Assembly: GCF_900090265.1 (NCBI RefSeq)
Contig: NZ_LT607752.1
Coordinates: 2,046,001 to 2,110,000 of the forward strand
Direction: 5' to 3'
DNA from: Micromonospora rifamycinica
GTDB taxonomy: Bacteria > Actinomycetota > Actinomycetes > Mycobacteriales > Micromonosporaceae
DNA length: 64,000 nt
Part shown: positions 57,445-64,000 of the stretch, one piece after another
How positions within the stretch are numbered: the first letter of the stretch is position 1
Layout of the letters: each line of letters opens with the position of its first letter
Made by a program: the position numbers and the translations under genes
Notes under the pieces: model-generated
What the model was told of the DNA's origin: nothing
The model's input: only the letters and a program-made list of their open reading frames with translations
The model's database searches: none

Positions 57445-58299
57445 ATGCCTCGACGCTGGGTCGCCGCCGTGGCCTGCCTGTTGGCACTCGTCGCCCTCGG
57501 CTGCGAGGAGGGCGGTGACGCCTCGCCCCGGCCGACCAGAAGCGGGTCGCCCCCGACCGGCCTGCCCACCACGATGGCGGCCCTCGGCGACTCGATCACC
57601 ACCGGCTTCGGCTCCTGCCTGGTGCTCACCTCGTGCCAACGCAACTCCTGGTCCACCGGGGACGGCATCCGGGTGGAGAGCCACTACCGACGGCTGCTCG
57701 ACGCCGACGCGCCGATCCGCAACCGGGCCCGCAACCACGCCGTGCCGGGGGCCCGCGCCGAGGCGCTGGCCGGGCAGGCCGCCGCGGCCGTCCGGGACAG
57801 GGCCGACTACGTCACGGTGCTGATCGGCGCGAACGACGCCTGCCGGGACGACATCGACCGGATGACCACCCCGGCCACCTTCCGCGACCAGGTCGACCAG
57901 GCGCTCCAGGTGCTCCGGGAGGGCCGCCCCAAGGCCCGGGTCCTGGTGGCCAGCGTCCCCGACCTCAACCGGCTCTGGGAGATCGGGCACACCGACTCCC
58001 GGGCGGTGCGGATCTGGAAGACCGGCATCTGCCCGGCCCTGCTGGCGAACCCCACCTCGGACGCCGCGGCCGACCGGAGCCGACGGTCCCGCTTCGCCGA
58101 GCGGATCGACGACTACAACAGCCAGCTCAAGGCGGCCTGCCGGGCGTACGGGTCGAGGTGCCGCTACGACGGTGGGGCGGTGCACCGGGTGCGGTTCAGC
58201 CTGGACGAGGTCAACGGGCTGGACTGGTTCCACCCCAACGTGGCCGGACAGAACCGGCTCGCCGACGCGACCTTCCCGGCCGCCGGCTGGCGACTCTGA
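57445..58299 (+). CDS. SGNH/GDSL hydrolase lipoprotein
   Basis: A 284-residue secreted hydrolase. Residues 1-20 are a lipoprotein signal with lipobox L-G-C (C20), so it should be membrane-anchored outside. The SGNH motifs are block I G-D-S-I-T near 47, block III G-A-N-D-A near 126 and block V D-W-F-H-P-N near 259-264 with catalytic Asp/His. Several cysteines suggest disulfides. It likely hydrolyses lipids or esters; substrate unknown. GGGGGAAGA precedes the ATG. Confidence 0.9.
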   Translation: MPRRWVAAVACLLALVALGCEEGGDASPRPTRSGSPPTGLPTTMAALGDSITTGFGSCLVLTSCQRNSWSTGDGIRVESHYRRLLDADAPIRNRARNHAVPGARAEALAGQAAAAVRDRADYVTVLIGANDACRDDIDRMTTPATFRDQVDQALQVLREGRPKARVLVASVPDLNRLWEIGHTDSRAVRIWKTGICPALLANPTSDAAADRSRRSRFAERIDDYNSQLKAACRAYGSRCRYDGGAVHRVRFSLDEVNGLDWFHPNVAGQNRLADATFPAAGWRL

Positions 58300-58329
58300 C
58301 GTCACCGGCCGGGCGGCACGGGCGGCGGA

Positions 58330-59250
58330 TCAGGGGCGGCGGGGTTGGGGCAGCCCGCTGCGGTGTTCCCGGTAGAGCGCCTGGGAGCGCTCGGCGAGAT
58401 CCTTGGTGGCCGACGAGTTGGCCCAGGTGCCCAGGATGATCGCGGCCCCCGGCACGACCTTGGCGAAGACCCGCTTCGCCGCCCGCACCCCGGCCATCCG
58501 GGCCAGCCGGACCCCCAGCTGCAACATCACCCGCCCGAGCGGGTTCTGCGCCGCGTGGCCGAACAGCGCGCCGGCCCGCTCCCGACCGGCGGCGACGCCC
58601 AGGGCCAGCCGGGCCGTCTCGGCCACCTTGTGCACCTTCTGCAGGACGAGCAGGTCGGTGGCCCGGTCCGGGTGCTGCGGGTCCGCGCCGTACGCGGCAG
58701 CGACGTGCAGCACCAGCCGGGCCTGGGTCCAGGCGAGCACACCGACGTCGATGACCGCGCCCGGCAGCCCGGCGGCGCCGGAGACCGCGCCGGAGAGCCG
58801 TGCCCGGTTGACGAAGCGCCGGATCGCCTGGTCGGCCAGCTGGTCGGCGGTGGCGTCCGGGCGCTCCGCCCGGGCCCTGGCGACCCACTGGGCCGCCTCC
58901 GGGCCGAGCCGGCGGACCGCCTCCAGGGCCAGGTGCTCCGGGGCGTACTGCGGGTCGTCCCGCATCCGGTCCCAGAGCCGGGCCGGCGGCGCTTCGGGGG
59001 CGTCGCCCGGATCGCCGGCCGGCGCACCCGGTACCGCCGGGACCGGCGCCGACCCTGACGGGACCGGCACCGCCGGGACCGCGGCCGTGGGAACCGGAGC
59101 GGGCGGGACCGCGGCTGTGGCGACCGGCGCCGGCGGGACCGTGGCTGTCGACGCCGGGGCGGCCGGCGTCACTGGGACGGCCGGGCGGTCCGCCGTGGCC
59201 GGCGGCAGGGGGGCGGTCGGTTCGTCGTCGACGGGCACGGCATCGGTCAC
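58330..59250 (-). CDS. EcsC family protein with Pro/Ala repeat leader
   Basis: A 306-residue protein. Residues 1-90 are a low-complexity Pro/Ala/Val/Thr region with 10-residue repeats (T-A-A-V-P-P-A-P-V-P). Residues about 135-270 match EcsC (G-L-P-G-A-V-I-D-V-G-V-L-A-W-T-Q and A-A-A-Y-G-A-D-P). GTG 59250 with GGGAG upstream. EcsC is encoded with an ABC exporter in Bacillus but is alone here; its function is unknown. The leader is longer than usual and likely disordered. Confidence 0.82.
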   Translation of the reverse strand: MTDAVPVDDEPTAPLPPATADRPAVPVTPAAPASTATVPPAPVATAAVPPAPVPTAAVPAVPVPSGSAPVPAVPGAPAGDPGDAPEAPPARLWDRMRDDPQYAPEHLALEAVRRLGPEAAQWVARARAERPDATADQLADQAIRRFVNRARLSGAVSGAAGLPGAVIDVGVLAWTQARLVLHVAAAYGADPQHPDRATDLLVLQKVHKVAETARLALGVAAGRERAGALFGHAAQNPLGRVMLQLGVRLARMAGVRAAKRVFAKVVPGAAIILGTWANSSATKDLAERSQALYREHRSGLPQPRRP

Positions 59251-59284
59251 AGAGGCTCCCGGGAGTGTGTGCGGTCAGGGACGG

Positions 59285-59434
59285 TCAGCGGCGACGGCCC
59301 GACAGCTTGCTGGCCGCCTGCTTGAGCCGAGCCTGGTTCTCCGGCTTGGCCAGCTCGCGCCGGCCCCGGTCGACCAGTTGCTGCCCCTTGGGCGAGCGCA
59401 GGAAGGCGCTGATCCGCTGCATCAGTGCTGACAT
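59285..59434 (-). CDS. Small helical protein (49 aa)
   Basis: A 49-residue basic helical protein (M-S-A-L-M-Q-R-I-S-A-F-L-R-S-P-K-G-Q-Q-L). A longer start at 59464 is rejected because it lies two bases from the -10 of the likely promoter; the internal ATG 59434 has GGAGGAC at good spacing. The SigB-type promoter at 59467 makes a stress role likely. No named family. Confidence 0.7.
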   Translation of the reverse strand: MSALMQRISAFLRSPKGQQLVDRGRRELAKPENQARLKQAASKLSGRRR

Positions 59435-59466
59435 GTCGTCCTCCGATCGGGTGTCCTGGGTCATGT

Positions 59467-59491
59467 GTACCCGATCCGAGCAATCGCCAAC
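59467..59491 (-). promoter_or_regulatory. SigB-type promoter candidate (49-aa gene)
   Basis: GTTG-N15-GGGTAC on the minus strand, 32 bases upstream of the chosen ATG. Confidence 0.6.
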
Positions 59492-59615
59492 CGTCCACTG
59501 TGTCCGGTGAGGGTAACCTCCGGGCCGGTCCGGCGCGAACCGGACCGGCCCGCCCGTTCGAGCACGGACGGACCGGTTCCGGCTGGTTCCGGGCGGGCGC
59601 ATCGGACCAGGGACG

Positions 59616-60521
59616 TCAGACCAGGACGGCGGCGACCACCTCGGTCGCCCGCCACTCGTGCTGCGCGTAGAGGTCCGGGTAGGCGGAGATCTGCACGGCC
59701 TGGGCGGCGACGGTGAGCGGCAGGTCCTCCCAGCCGGGGATCGCCAGCAGCGCGGTGAGGAACGCCCGGGTGGCGAACGCCGGGTCCATCAGCTGGCCCA
59801 CCTCGCCCCAACCGCTGCTGGGCCGCTGCTGGAACAGCCCGACCGAGTCGTGGTCCCAGCCGATCGCCTCGTGCGGGTAGTTCTGCGACTCGGGCAGCAC
59901 GCCGCTGGCGTAGTTGTAGAGGTTGCTCTCCTGCATGGCGGTGGCCACCGCGATGACCAGCGCCCGGCGGGGCACGCCCATCGCCCGACCGGCCTTGACG
60001 ATCTTCTGGGCGTTGTTCATCTGCGCCCGGTCGAGACCGGCCACCGGGACGATCCGCTTCGGGGTCGGCTTCGGCGTCGGCCTGGGCTTCGGTCGGGGCC
60101 GGATGGTCCTGGTCGCGGTGGGCGTCGGGGCGGCGGTGGTCGGGACGGCGGTGCTCGGGCTGGCGGCGGGGGTGGCGGGCACGGTGGGGGCGGGGGTCCG
60201 CGCCTCGCCACGGGAGGCGGCCTGCCGACCGCGCTCGGCGAGCGCGGCCTCGGTGCCGGCCCGGTCCTCGGCCCGCTCGTCCGGCAGGGTGGCCACGCCG
60301 GTCACGGCGACCGCGCCCAGGCAGCACAGCACGCCGGCGGCGATGGCCACCCGGGTGCCGGCCGGTCGCCGGCGCAGGGGGTTAAGGAGCCCGCCGAGGC
60401 GGGTACGGGGAGAACGGGGTTCACGGAGAACGCCGACCTGAACGGACGAGGGGGTGTCGTCCGAACGGCCAGTCATGCCCACGGGGGCGCTCTGGTCGTC
60501 GATGGTGTCGTCGTCACGCAT
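59616..60521 (-). CDS. Membrane-anchored lytic transglycosylase-like protein
   Basis: A 301-residue protein. A cytoplasmic basic N-terminus is followed by one membrane helix (about 57-80: V-A-I-A-A-G-V-L-C-C-L-G-A-V-A-V-T-G-V), then a Pro/Thr/Lys-rich linker (T-P-T-A-T, K-P-R-P-T-P-K-P). The exported domain (about 160-300) has A-T-A-M-Q-E-S-N-L-Y-N and D-H-D-S-V-G-L-F-Q-Q-R-P-S-S-G-W-G, resembling SLT/lysozyme-like peptidoglycan hydrolases of actinomycetes. Catalytic Glu is probably the E in M-Q-E-S. Divergent from the PAC2 gene. Confidence 0.82.
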   Translation of the reverse strand: MRDDDTIDDQSAPVGMTGRSDDTPSSVQVGVLREPRSPRTRLGGLLNPLRRRPAGTRVAIAAGVLCCLGAVAVTGVATLPDERAEDRAGTEAALAERGRQAASRGEARTPAPTVPATPAASPSTAVPTTAAPTPTATRTIRPRPKPRPTPKPTPKRIVPVAGLDRAQMNNAQKIVKAGRAMGVPRRALVIAVATAMQESNLYNYASGVLPESQNYPHEAIGWDHDSVGLFQQRPSSGWGEVGQLMDPAFATRAFLTALLAIPGWEDLPLTVAAQAVQISAYPDLYAQHEWRATEVVAAVLV

Positions 60522-60938
60522 CCGCCGAGGCTAGGCGGGCACCTCCCCGGTGACCCACCGTCACGGAGTGGGCCTCGCCACAATCACCCGTCACCGGCCG
60601 GGACGCGGACCCTGGACGGGTGGCCGGGCCGACAGACCTCCCGCAACGGGCATTGCGGTCAGGCTCTCCGGGCGGCGTCGCCACCGGTCGTCGGTGGGAC
60701 AGACCACCGCGGTCCCTACCATGATCCACCATGTCCGCCTTTTGGCCGACAGGACGGAACCGTCCGGCCCAGCCACCCCGATCCACTCGACGAATTGGCA
60801 GCTTCCTCCGGGTTTGATAGCCGGATCGGTCACGTTGCGCCCAGTGATGGAATGGACAGCAGCGCCGGGTACGTTCCCCGAACCGGGTGCGGTCCGTGCG
60901 AGCCACCCGTACGCGCGTTTCCTCAGGAGGTCCGACCG
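60522..60938. other. 417-bp divergent promoter region
   Basis: Separates the divergent transglycosylase-like and PAC2 genes. It is somewhat AT-richer between 60780 and 60850, with TAGCCT at the left edge as a -10 for the minus gene. No clear operator, repeat or small gene was found. Confidence 0.4.
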
Positions 60939-61859
60939 GTGCTCGACCCACACGAGCTGTACCAGCTCACCGACGATCTGCCCGACCTCGGTCAGCCGGT
61001 GCTGATCCAGGCGCTCACCGGCTTCGTCGACGCCGGCAACGCCAGTCGACTGGCCCGCGAGCAGCTCCTCACCTCGCTGGACGCCCGCACCATCGCCACC
61101 TTCGACGTCGACCAGCTCTTCGACTACCGGTCCCGGCGACCGGTGATGACCTTCGTCGAGGACCACTGGGAGGAGTACGACGCCCCCGAGTTGGCGATGC
61201 ACCTGCTCCAGGACGATGACGAGACGCCGTTCCTCCTGCTCACCGGCCCGGAACCCGACCTGCAATGGGAGCGTTTCGTGGCGGCGGTCGGCGCGGTGGC
61301 CGCCCGGCTCGACGTCCGGCTCACCGTGGGCCTCAACTCGATCCCGATGGCCGTCCCGCACACCCGGCCCACCGGGGTCACCGCCCACGCCACCCGGCGG
61401 GAGCTGATCGCCGGTTACGAACCGTGGTTGCAGCGGGTGCAGGTCCCCGGCAGCGTCGGGCACCTGCTCGAGTACCGGCTCGGCCAGCTCGGCCGGGACG
61501 CCCTCGGCTTCGCCGCCCACGTGCCGCACTACGTCGCCCAGACCGAGTACCCGGCCGCCGCCGAGGTGCTGCTCTCCTCGGTGTCGCGCAGCACCGGGCT
61601 GCTGCTGCCCAACGACAGCCTCCGCTCCGCCGCCGAGGTGGTCCGGATGGAGATCGACCGGCAGGTCGCCCAGACCGACGAGGCCGCCGCGCTGGTCAAG
61701 GCCCTGGAGGAGCAGTACGACGCGTTCGCCCGGGGGCGCGGCGAGAAGAATCTGCTCGCCGCCGAGACCGGTCCCCTGCCTACCGCCGACGAACTGGGGG
61801 CCGAGTTGGAGCGTTACCTCGCCGAGCAGACCCGGCCCGGGGACAACCCCACCCCCTGA
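60939..61859 (+). CDS. PAC2 family protein
   Basis: A 306-residue protein of the PAC2 (proteasome-assembly-chaperone-like) family. It opens L-P-D-L-G-Q-P-V-L-I-Q-A-L-T-G-F-V-D-A-G-N-A near residues 13-33 and has G-L-N-S-I-P-M-A-V-P-H-T-R-P near 135. GTG 60939 is preceded by AGGAGG. Actinomycetes have proteasomes, so a chaperone-like role is possible, but bacterial PAC2 proteins are not well characterised. The very long open frame extending upstream is GC-shadow. Confidence 0.9.
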   Translation: MLDPHELYQLTDDLPDLGQPVLIQALTGFVDAGNASRLAREQLLTSLDARTIATFDVDQLFDYRSRRPVMTFVEDHWEEYDAPELAMHLLQDDDETPFLLLTGPEPDLQWERFVAAVGAVAARLDVRLTVGLNSIPMAVPHTRPTGVTAHATRRELIAGYEPWLQRVQVPGSVGHLLEYRLGQLGRDALGFAAHVPHYVAQTEYPAAAEVLLSSVSRSTGLLLPNDSLRSAAEVVRMEIDRQVAQTDEAAALVKALEEQYDAFARGRGEKNLLAAETGPLPTADELGAELERYLAEQTRPGDNPTP

Positions 61860-62003
61860 CCGGCCCGTGCCCCGACGGCGGCGACCCCGAGCGGGGACGC
61901 CGCCGCCCGTCCCGATGGCCGCCCGCCGTGATGGCCACCCGTCCCGGTGGCCGCCCGGCGGGCCGACCCGGCGCGGCCGGCGGTGATGCGGCAGGCTGGG
62001 CAC

Positions 62004-62798
62004 ATGCGCCTGGCGACCTGGAACGTGAACTCGGTGAAGGCCCGGCTGCCCCGGCTGCTGGACTGGCTCGCCGGCACCGCCCCCGACGTGGTCTGCCTCC
62101 AGGAGACCAAGTGCCCCGACGGGGCCTTCCCGGTCACCGAGGTCGGTGCGCTGGGCTACCAGGTGGCCAGCCACGGCGACGGCCGGTGGAACGGGGTGGC
62201 GATCCTGTCCCGCGTCGGCCTGACCGACGTCACCGTCGGCTTCCCCGGCGAACCCGGCTTTCCGCAGCCTGAGGCCCGCGCCGTCTCCGCCACCTGCGCC
62301 GGGGTCCGGGTCTGGTCGGTGTACGTCCCGAACGGCCGGGCGGTCGACGACCCGCACTACGCGTACAAGCTGGCCTGGTTCGCCGCGCTACGGGACGCCC
62401 TGGAACCCGAGGTGGCCGCCGGTGGGCCGGTCGCCGTCTGCGGGGACTTCAACGTCGCCCCGACCGACGCCGACGTCTGGGATCCGGCGCTCTTCGCCAC
62501 CTCCACCCACGTCACCCCCGCCGAGCGGGCCGCCCTGGCCGCCCTGCGCGACCTCGGTCTCAGCGACGTGGTGCCCACCCCGATGAAGGGGCCGCACCCG
62601 TACACCTACTGGGACTACCGGGCCGGCATGTTCCACCAGAACAAGGGCATGCGGATCGACCTGGTGTACGCCTCCGCGCCGCTGGCCGTGAGGGTCCGCT
62701 CCGCGTACGTCGACCGGGAGGCCCGCAAGGGCAAGGGGCCCTCCGACCACGCCCCGATCGTGGTCGACACCGACCCACCGGAGGTCGCACCGGCCTGA
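62004..62798 (+). CDS. xth: Exodeoxyribonuclease III
   Basis: A 264-residue EEP-fold AP endonuclease/3'-5' exonuclease in base-excision repair. Motifs are W-N-V-N-S-V-K-A-R-L near residue 6, L-Q-E-T-K (metal Glu), V-Y-V-P-N-G near 112, G-D-F-N-V-A-P near 149, and S-D-H-A-P-I near 250 (catalytic Asp-His). Length matches XthA. ATG 62004. Confidence 0.94.
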   Translation: MRLATWNVNSVKARLPRLLDWLAGTAPDVVCLQETKCPDGAFPVTEVGALGYQVASHGDGRWNGVAILSRVGLTDVTVGFPGEPGFPQPEARAVSATCAGVRVWSVYVPNGRAVDDPHYAYKLAWFAALRDALEPEVAAGGPVAVCGDFNVAPTDADVWDPALFATSTHVTPAERAALAALRDLGLSDVVPTPMKGPHPYTYWDYRAGMFHQNKGMRIDLVYASAPLAVRVRSAYVDREARKGKGPSDHAPIVVDTDPPEVAPA

Positions 62799-62850
62799 CC
62801 CGCCAAGCACCAGCGCCTGCGCCTGCACCGACGATCCCGGGTGCTCCTGC

Positions 62851-63048
62851 CTAGCGGCGGCGGGCGGCCCTGGCGAGGTCGACGAAGCCGCGCCACGCGC
62901 CCGGCGTGAAGGCCAGCGTCCCGCCTTCACGGTCTTTCGTGTCGCGCACCAGGACGACACCGGGCAGATTGTCCGCCACCTCGACGCAGTTGCCGCCGTT
63001 GTTGCCGCTCCGGGTGCTCTTGCGCCACCGCGCACCGGTCACGTTCAT
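62851..63048 (-). CDS. DUF397 protein (partner of DUF5753 gene)
   Basis: A 65-residue DUF397 protein: W-R-K-S-T-R-S-G-N-N-G-G-N-C-V-E-V-A, V-R-D-T-K and F-T-P-G-A-W-R-G-F. The ATG overlaps the stop of the upstream DUF5753 gene (ATGA), so the pair is translationally coupled. Confidence 0.93.
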   Translation of the reverse strand: MNVTGARWRKSTRSGNNGGNCVEVADNLPGVVLVRDTKDREGGTLAFTPGAWRGFVDLARAARRR

Positions 63049-63737
63049 GACGTCGCCACCTTCCGAATGAGATCCAGGGACTGCGCCCGGGGCAGGGCCT
63101 CCCCCACTATGCGCGCCCACCGCTGTTCCAAGGTAGCGATATCCTGACGCTGGTCGATGATCTGCGCGCGCACCTGACCGTCCACATGCGTCACCCGCGT
63201 CCCGTCGTCGAGGTCGGCCACGATGAACGGCCCACCGAGACCGGCGTACATCCCGGTGTCCGCCGGGACCACGTGCACCTGCACGGTCGGCAGCTCGGCG
63301 CACTCGGCCAGGTGGGCGCACTGCTCGCGCATCAGCTCGGGCCGCCCCCGCACCGGCCGACGGAGCACCGCCTCGTCGATGACGGCGACCAGCAACGGCG
63401 GGCGGGCCCGGTGCAGCACCGACTGCCGGCCGAGCCGTGCCTTGGTGAGCTGGTCGACCTCCTCCTCGGTGAGCGCCTCACCCGCCAGGGTCGCCCGTGC
63501 GTAGGCTTCGGTCTGGAGCAGGCCGGGAATCCAGGCCAGCTCGAACCATCGCAACGCGATCGCCTCCCGCTCGATGTCGGCCCACCGGCGGAACCACACC
63601 GGCTCGCGCCGCCGCAGCGCCTCCGGCCAGAGCTCCAGGGCGAGTTTCGCCTCGCCGCACGGCCACGGGTTCGCGTCGACCCGGCAGAGCCAGATCGGGC
63701 GTACCGGGGTGTGCCGGCCCGGCAGCGGGGCGGTCAC
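63045..63737 (-). CDS. DUF5753 protein lacking HTH, with a C-R-V-D-A-N-P-W-P-C N-terminus
   Basis: A 230-residue protein. About residues 45-225 are DUF5753 (W-I-P-G-L-L-Q-T-E-A-Y-A-R near 70 and R-W-A-R-I-V-G-E-A-L-P-R at the end). The expected XRE helix-turn-helix is absent. In its place residues 1-40 carry R-P-I-W-L-C-R-V-D-A-N-P-W-P-C-G-E-A-K, which resembles the small C-R-x-C-x-x-P-W-P-C proteins often encoded beside DUF397 loci. GTG 63737 has no ribosome site, and the frame stays open to 63975 without a start, so the N-terminus may be truncated or fused. It may act without DNA binding, or be a partly decayed locus. Confidence 0.75.
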   Translation of the reverse strand: MTAPLPGRHTPVRPIWLCRVDANPWPCGEAKLALELWPEALRRREPVWFRRWADIEREAIALRWFELAWIPGLLQTEAYARATLAGEALTEEEVDQLTKARLGRQSVLHRARPPLLVAVIDEAVLRRPVRGRPELMREQCAHLAECAELPTVQVHVVPADTGMYAGLGGPFIVADLDDGTRVTHVDGQVRAQIIDQRQDIATLEQRWARIVGEALPRAQSLDLIRKVATS

Positions 63738-63875
63738 CCGGTCACCGGCGAGTCGCCCACCGGGTCCGGCCGGCTGGCGCGGGGCGGAGTCGCCACCGTC
63801 CTGCGGCGCGGCACCGCCGGCTCCGGCCGGGCGGCGTTCCGCCCCGCCCGCCGCGCCGCCGCCCGGGGCTGCGGA

Positions 63876-63938
63876 GCCGTCGTCCCGGGCTGAGCAGCTG
63901 TCCTCCCGGGCTGCGCGGCTGTCCTCCCGGGCTTGCTC
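63876..63938. repeat. Three tandem copies of a 21-bp repeat
   Basis: Units begin GCCGTC or GCTGTC followed by STCCCGGGCT at 63876, 63897 and 63918. 21 bp keeps frame, and the minus-strand frame reads A-R-E-D-S repeats ahead of the DUF5753 gene. Confidence 0.85.
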
Positions 63939-64000
63939 TCCCGGTACGACGGGGACCGGCCCGGCCTGCTAGCCCTGCTCGCCGGGCTGTCGGCAGAGGC
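63939..64000. other. Right edge, no gene recognised
   Basis: The last 62 bases show no complete feature. Any gene starting here continues beyond the window. Confidence 0.3.

Noticed and set aside
59658..60938. Large plus-strand frame leading into the PAC2 gene
   Set aside because: Opposes the well-supported transglycosylase gene. The PAC2 start at 60939 has a good ribosome site.

Overview
The window comes from a high-GC Gram-positive actinomycete. The best guess is a member of the Micromonosporaceae, probably Micromonospora. The clues are strong third-position GC, frequent GTG starts, ATGA/GTGA-coupled operons, DUF397 and DUF5753 (Scr1-type) regulator pairs, GPP34 and DUF6401-type genes, a polyprenol-phosphate-mannose synthase, and a cellulose-type operator in front of a GH9 cellulase. 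No rRNA, tRNA, CRISPR array, complete insertion sequence, prophage or replication origin was seen. This is a chromosomal, mostly housekeeping or accessory region. The genus is inferred from gene content, not from a database search.

Layout. 1-3 kb: a truncated secreted repeat protein, an AT-richer gap, an orphan gene and an AraC-type regulator. 3.1-12.1 kb: one long minus-strand operon with 1-16 base overlaps or gaps. It encodes sedoheptulose-7-phosphate isomerase (GmhA), heptose kinase/adenylyltransferase (HldE), a GmhB phosphatase fused to a GT9 heptosyltransferase, three further glycosyltransferases, an SDR and a type IB topoisomerase. It looks like a complete ADP-heptose supply and transfer pathway in a bacterium without LPS. 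12.2-20 kb: a cluster of stress-type genes (two SRPBCC proteins, PPM1, FAD oxidoreductase, aldehyde dehydrogenase, ChaB, BrkB, a DUF2795-like protein and a small acidic protein). Most are preceded by a GNNT-N15/16-GGGTA motif expected for a SigB/SigF-type sigma factor. 20-30 kb: an MFS transporter, two divergent secreted proteins, a MscS-like channel, a GAF-SpoIIE-HATPase phosphatase, a CPA1 antiporter and a FAD amine oxidase-like protein. 30-41 kb: metallophosphoesterase, GH15 hydrolase, YflT-like stress protein, DUF1684, GNAT, a MarR-pirin pair, phospholipase D-like protein and a SigB/F/G-family sigma factor. 41-48 kb: an APC permease-GNAT pair, GPP34, an XRE/DUF5753-DUF397 pair, HrpB helicase and PP2C phosphatase. 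48-52.6 kb: a GH9 cellulase with a CebR/CelR-type operator, and a snapalysin-like protease. 52.6-64 kb: UBP zinc finger and antiporter, LLM flavin oxidoreductase, succinate-semialdehyde dehydrogenase, SGNH lipoprotein, EcsC-like protein, a lytic transglycosylase-like protein, PAC2, exonuclease III, and a second DUF5753-DUF397 pair at the right edge.

Two themes tie the window together. One is envelope glycan chemistry: the ADP-heptose operon next to polyprenol-P-mannose synthase. The other is a general-stress regulon: a SigB-family sigma factor, a SpoIIE/HATPase regulator and about a dozen candidate SigB-type promoters, clustered at 12-20 kb and scattered elsewhere.

The intergenic DNA carries several repeat families. 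There is a 70-bp palindromic element in two copies, one lying against a decayed DUF5753 gene. A GATCAAGAGGTTTA-core repeat forms a tandem array at 35 kb and a large hairpin at 51.8 kb. There is also a tenfold 7-bp repeat, and degenerate tandem copies of gene 3' ends that include the stop codon.
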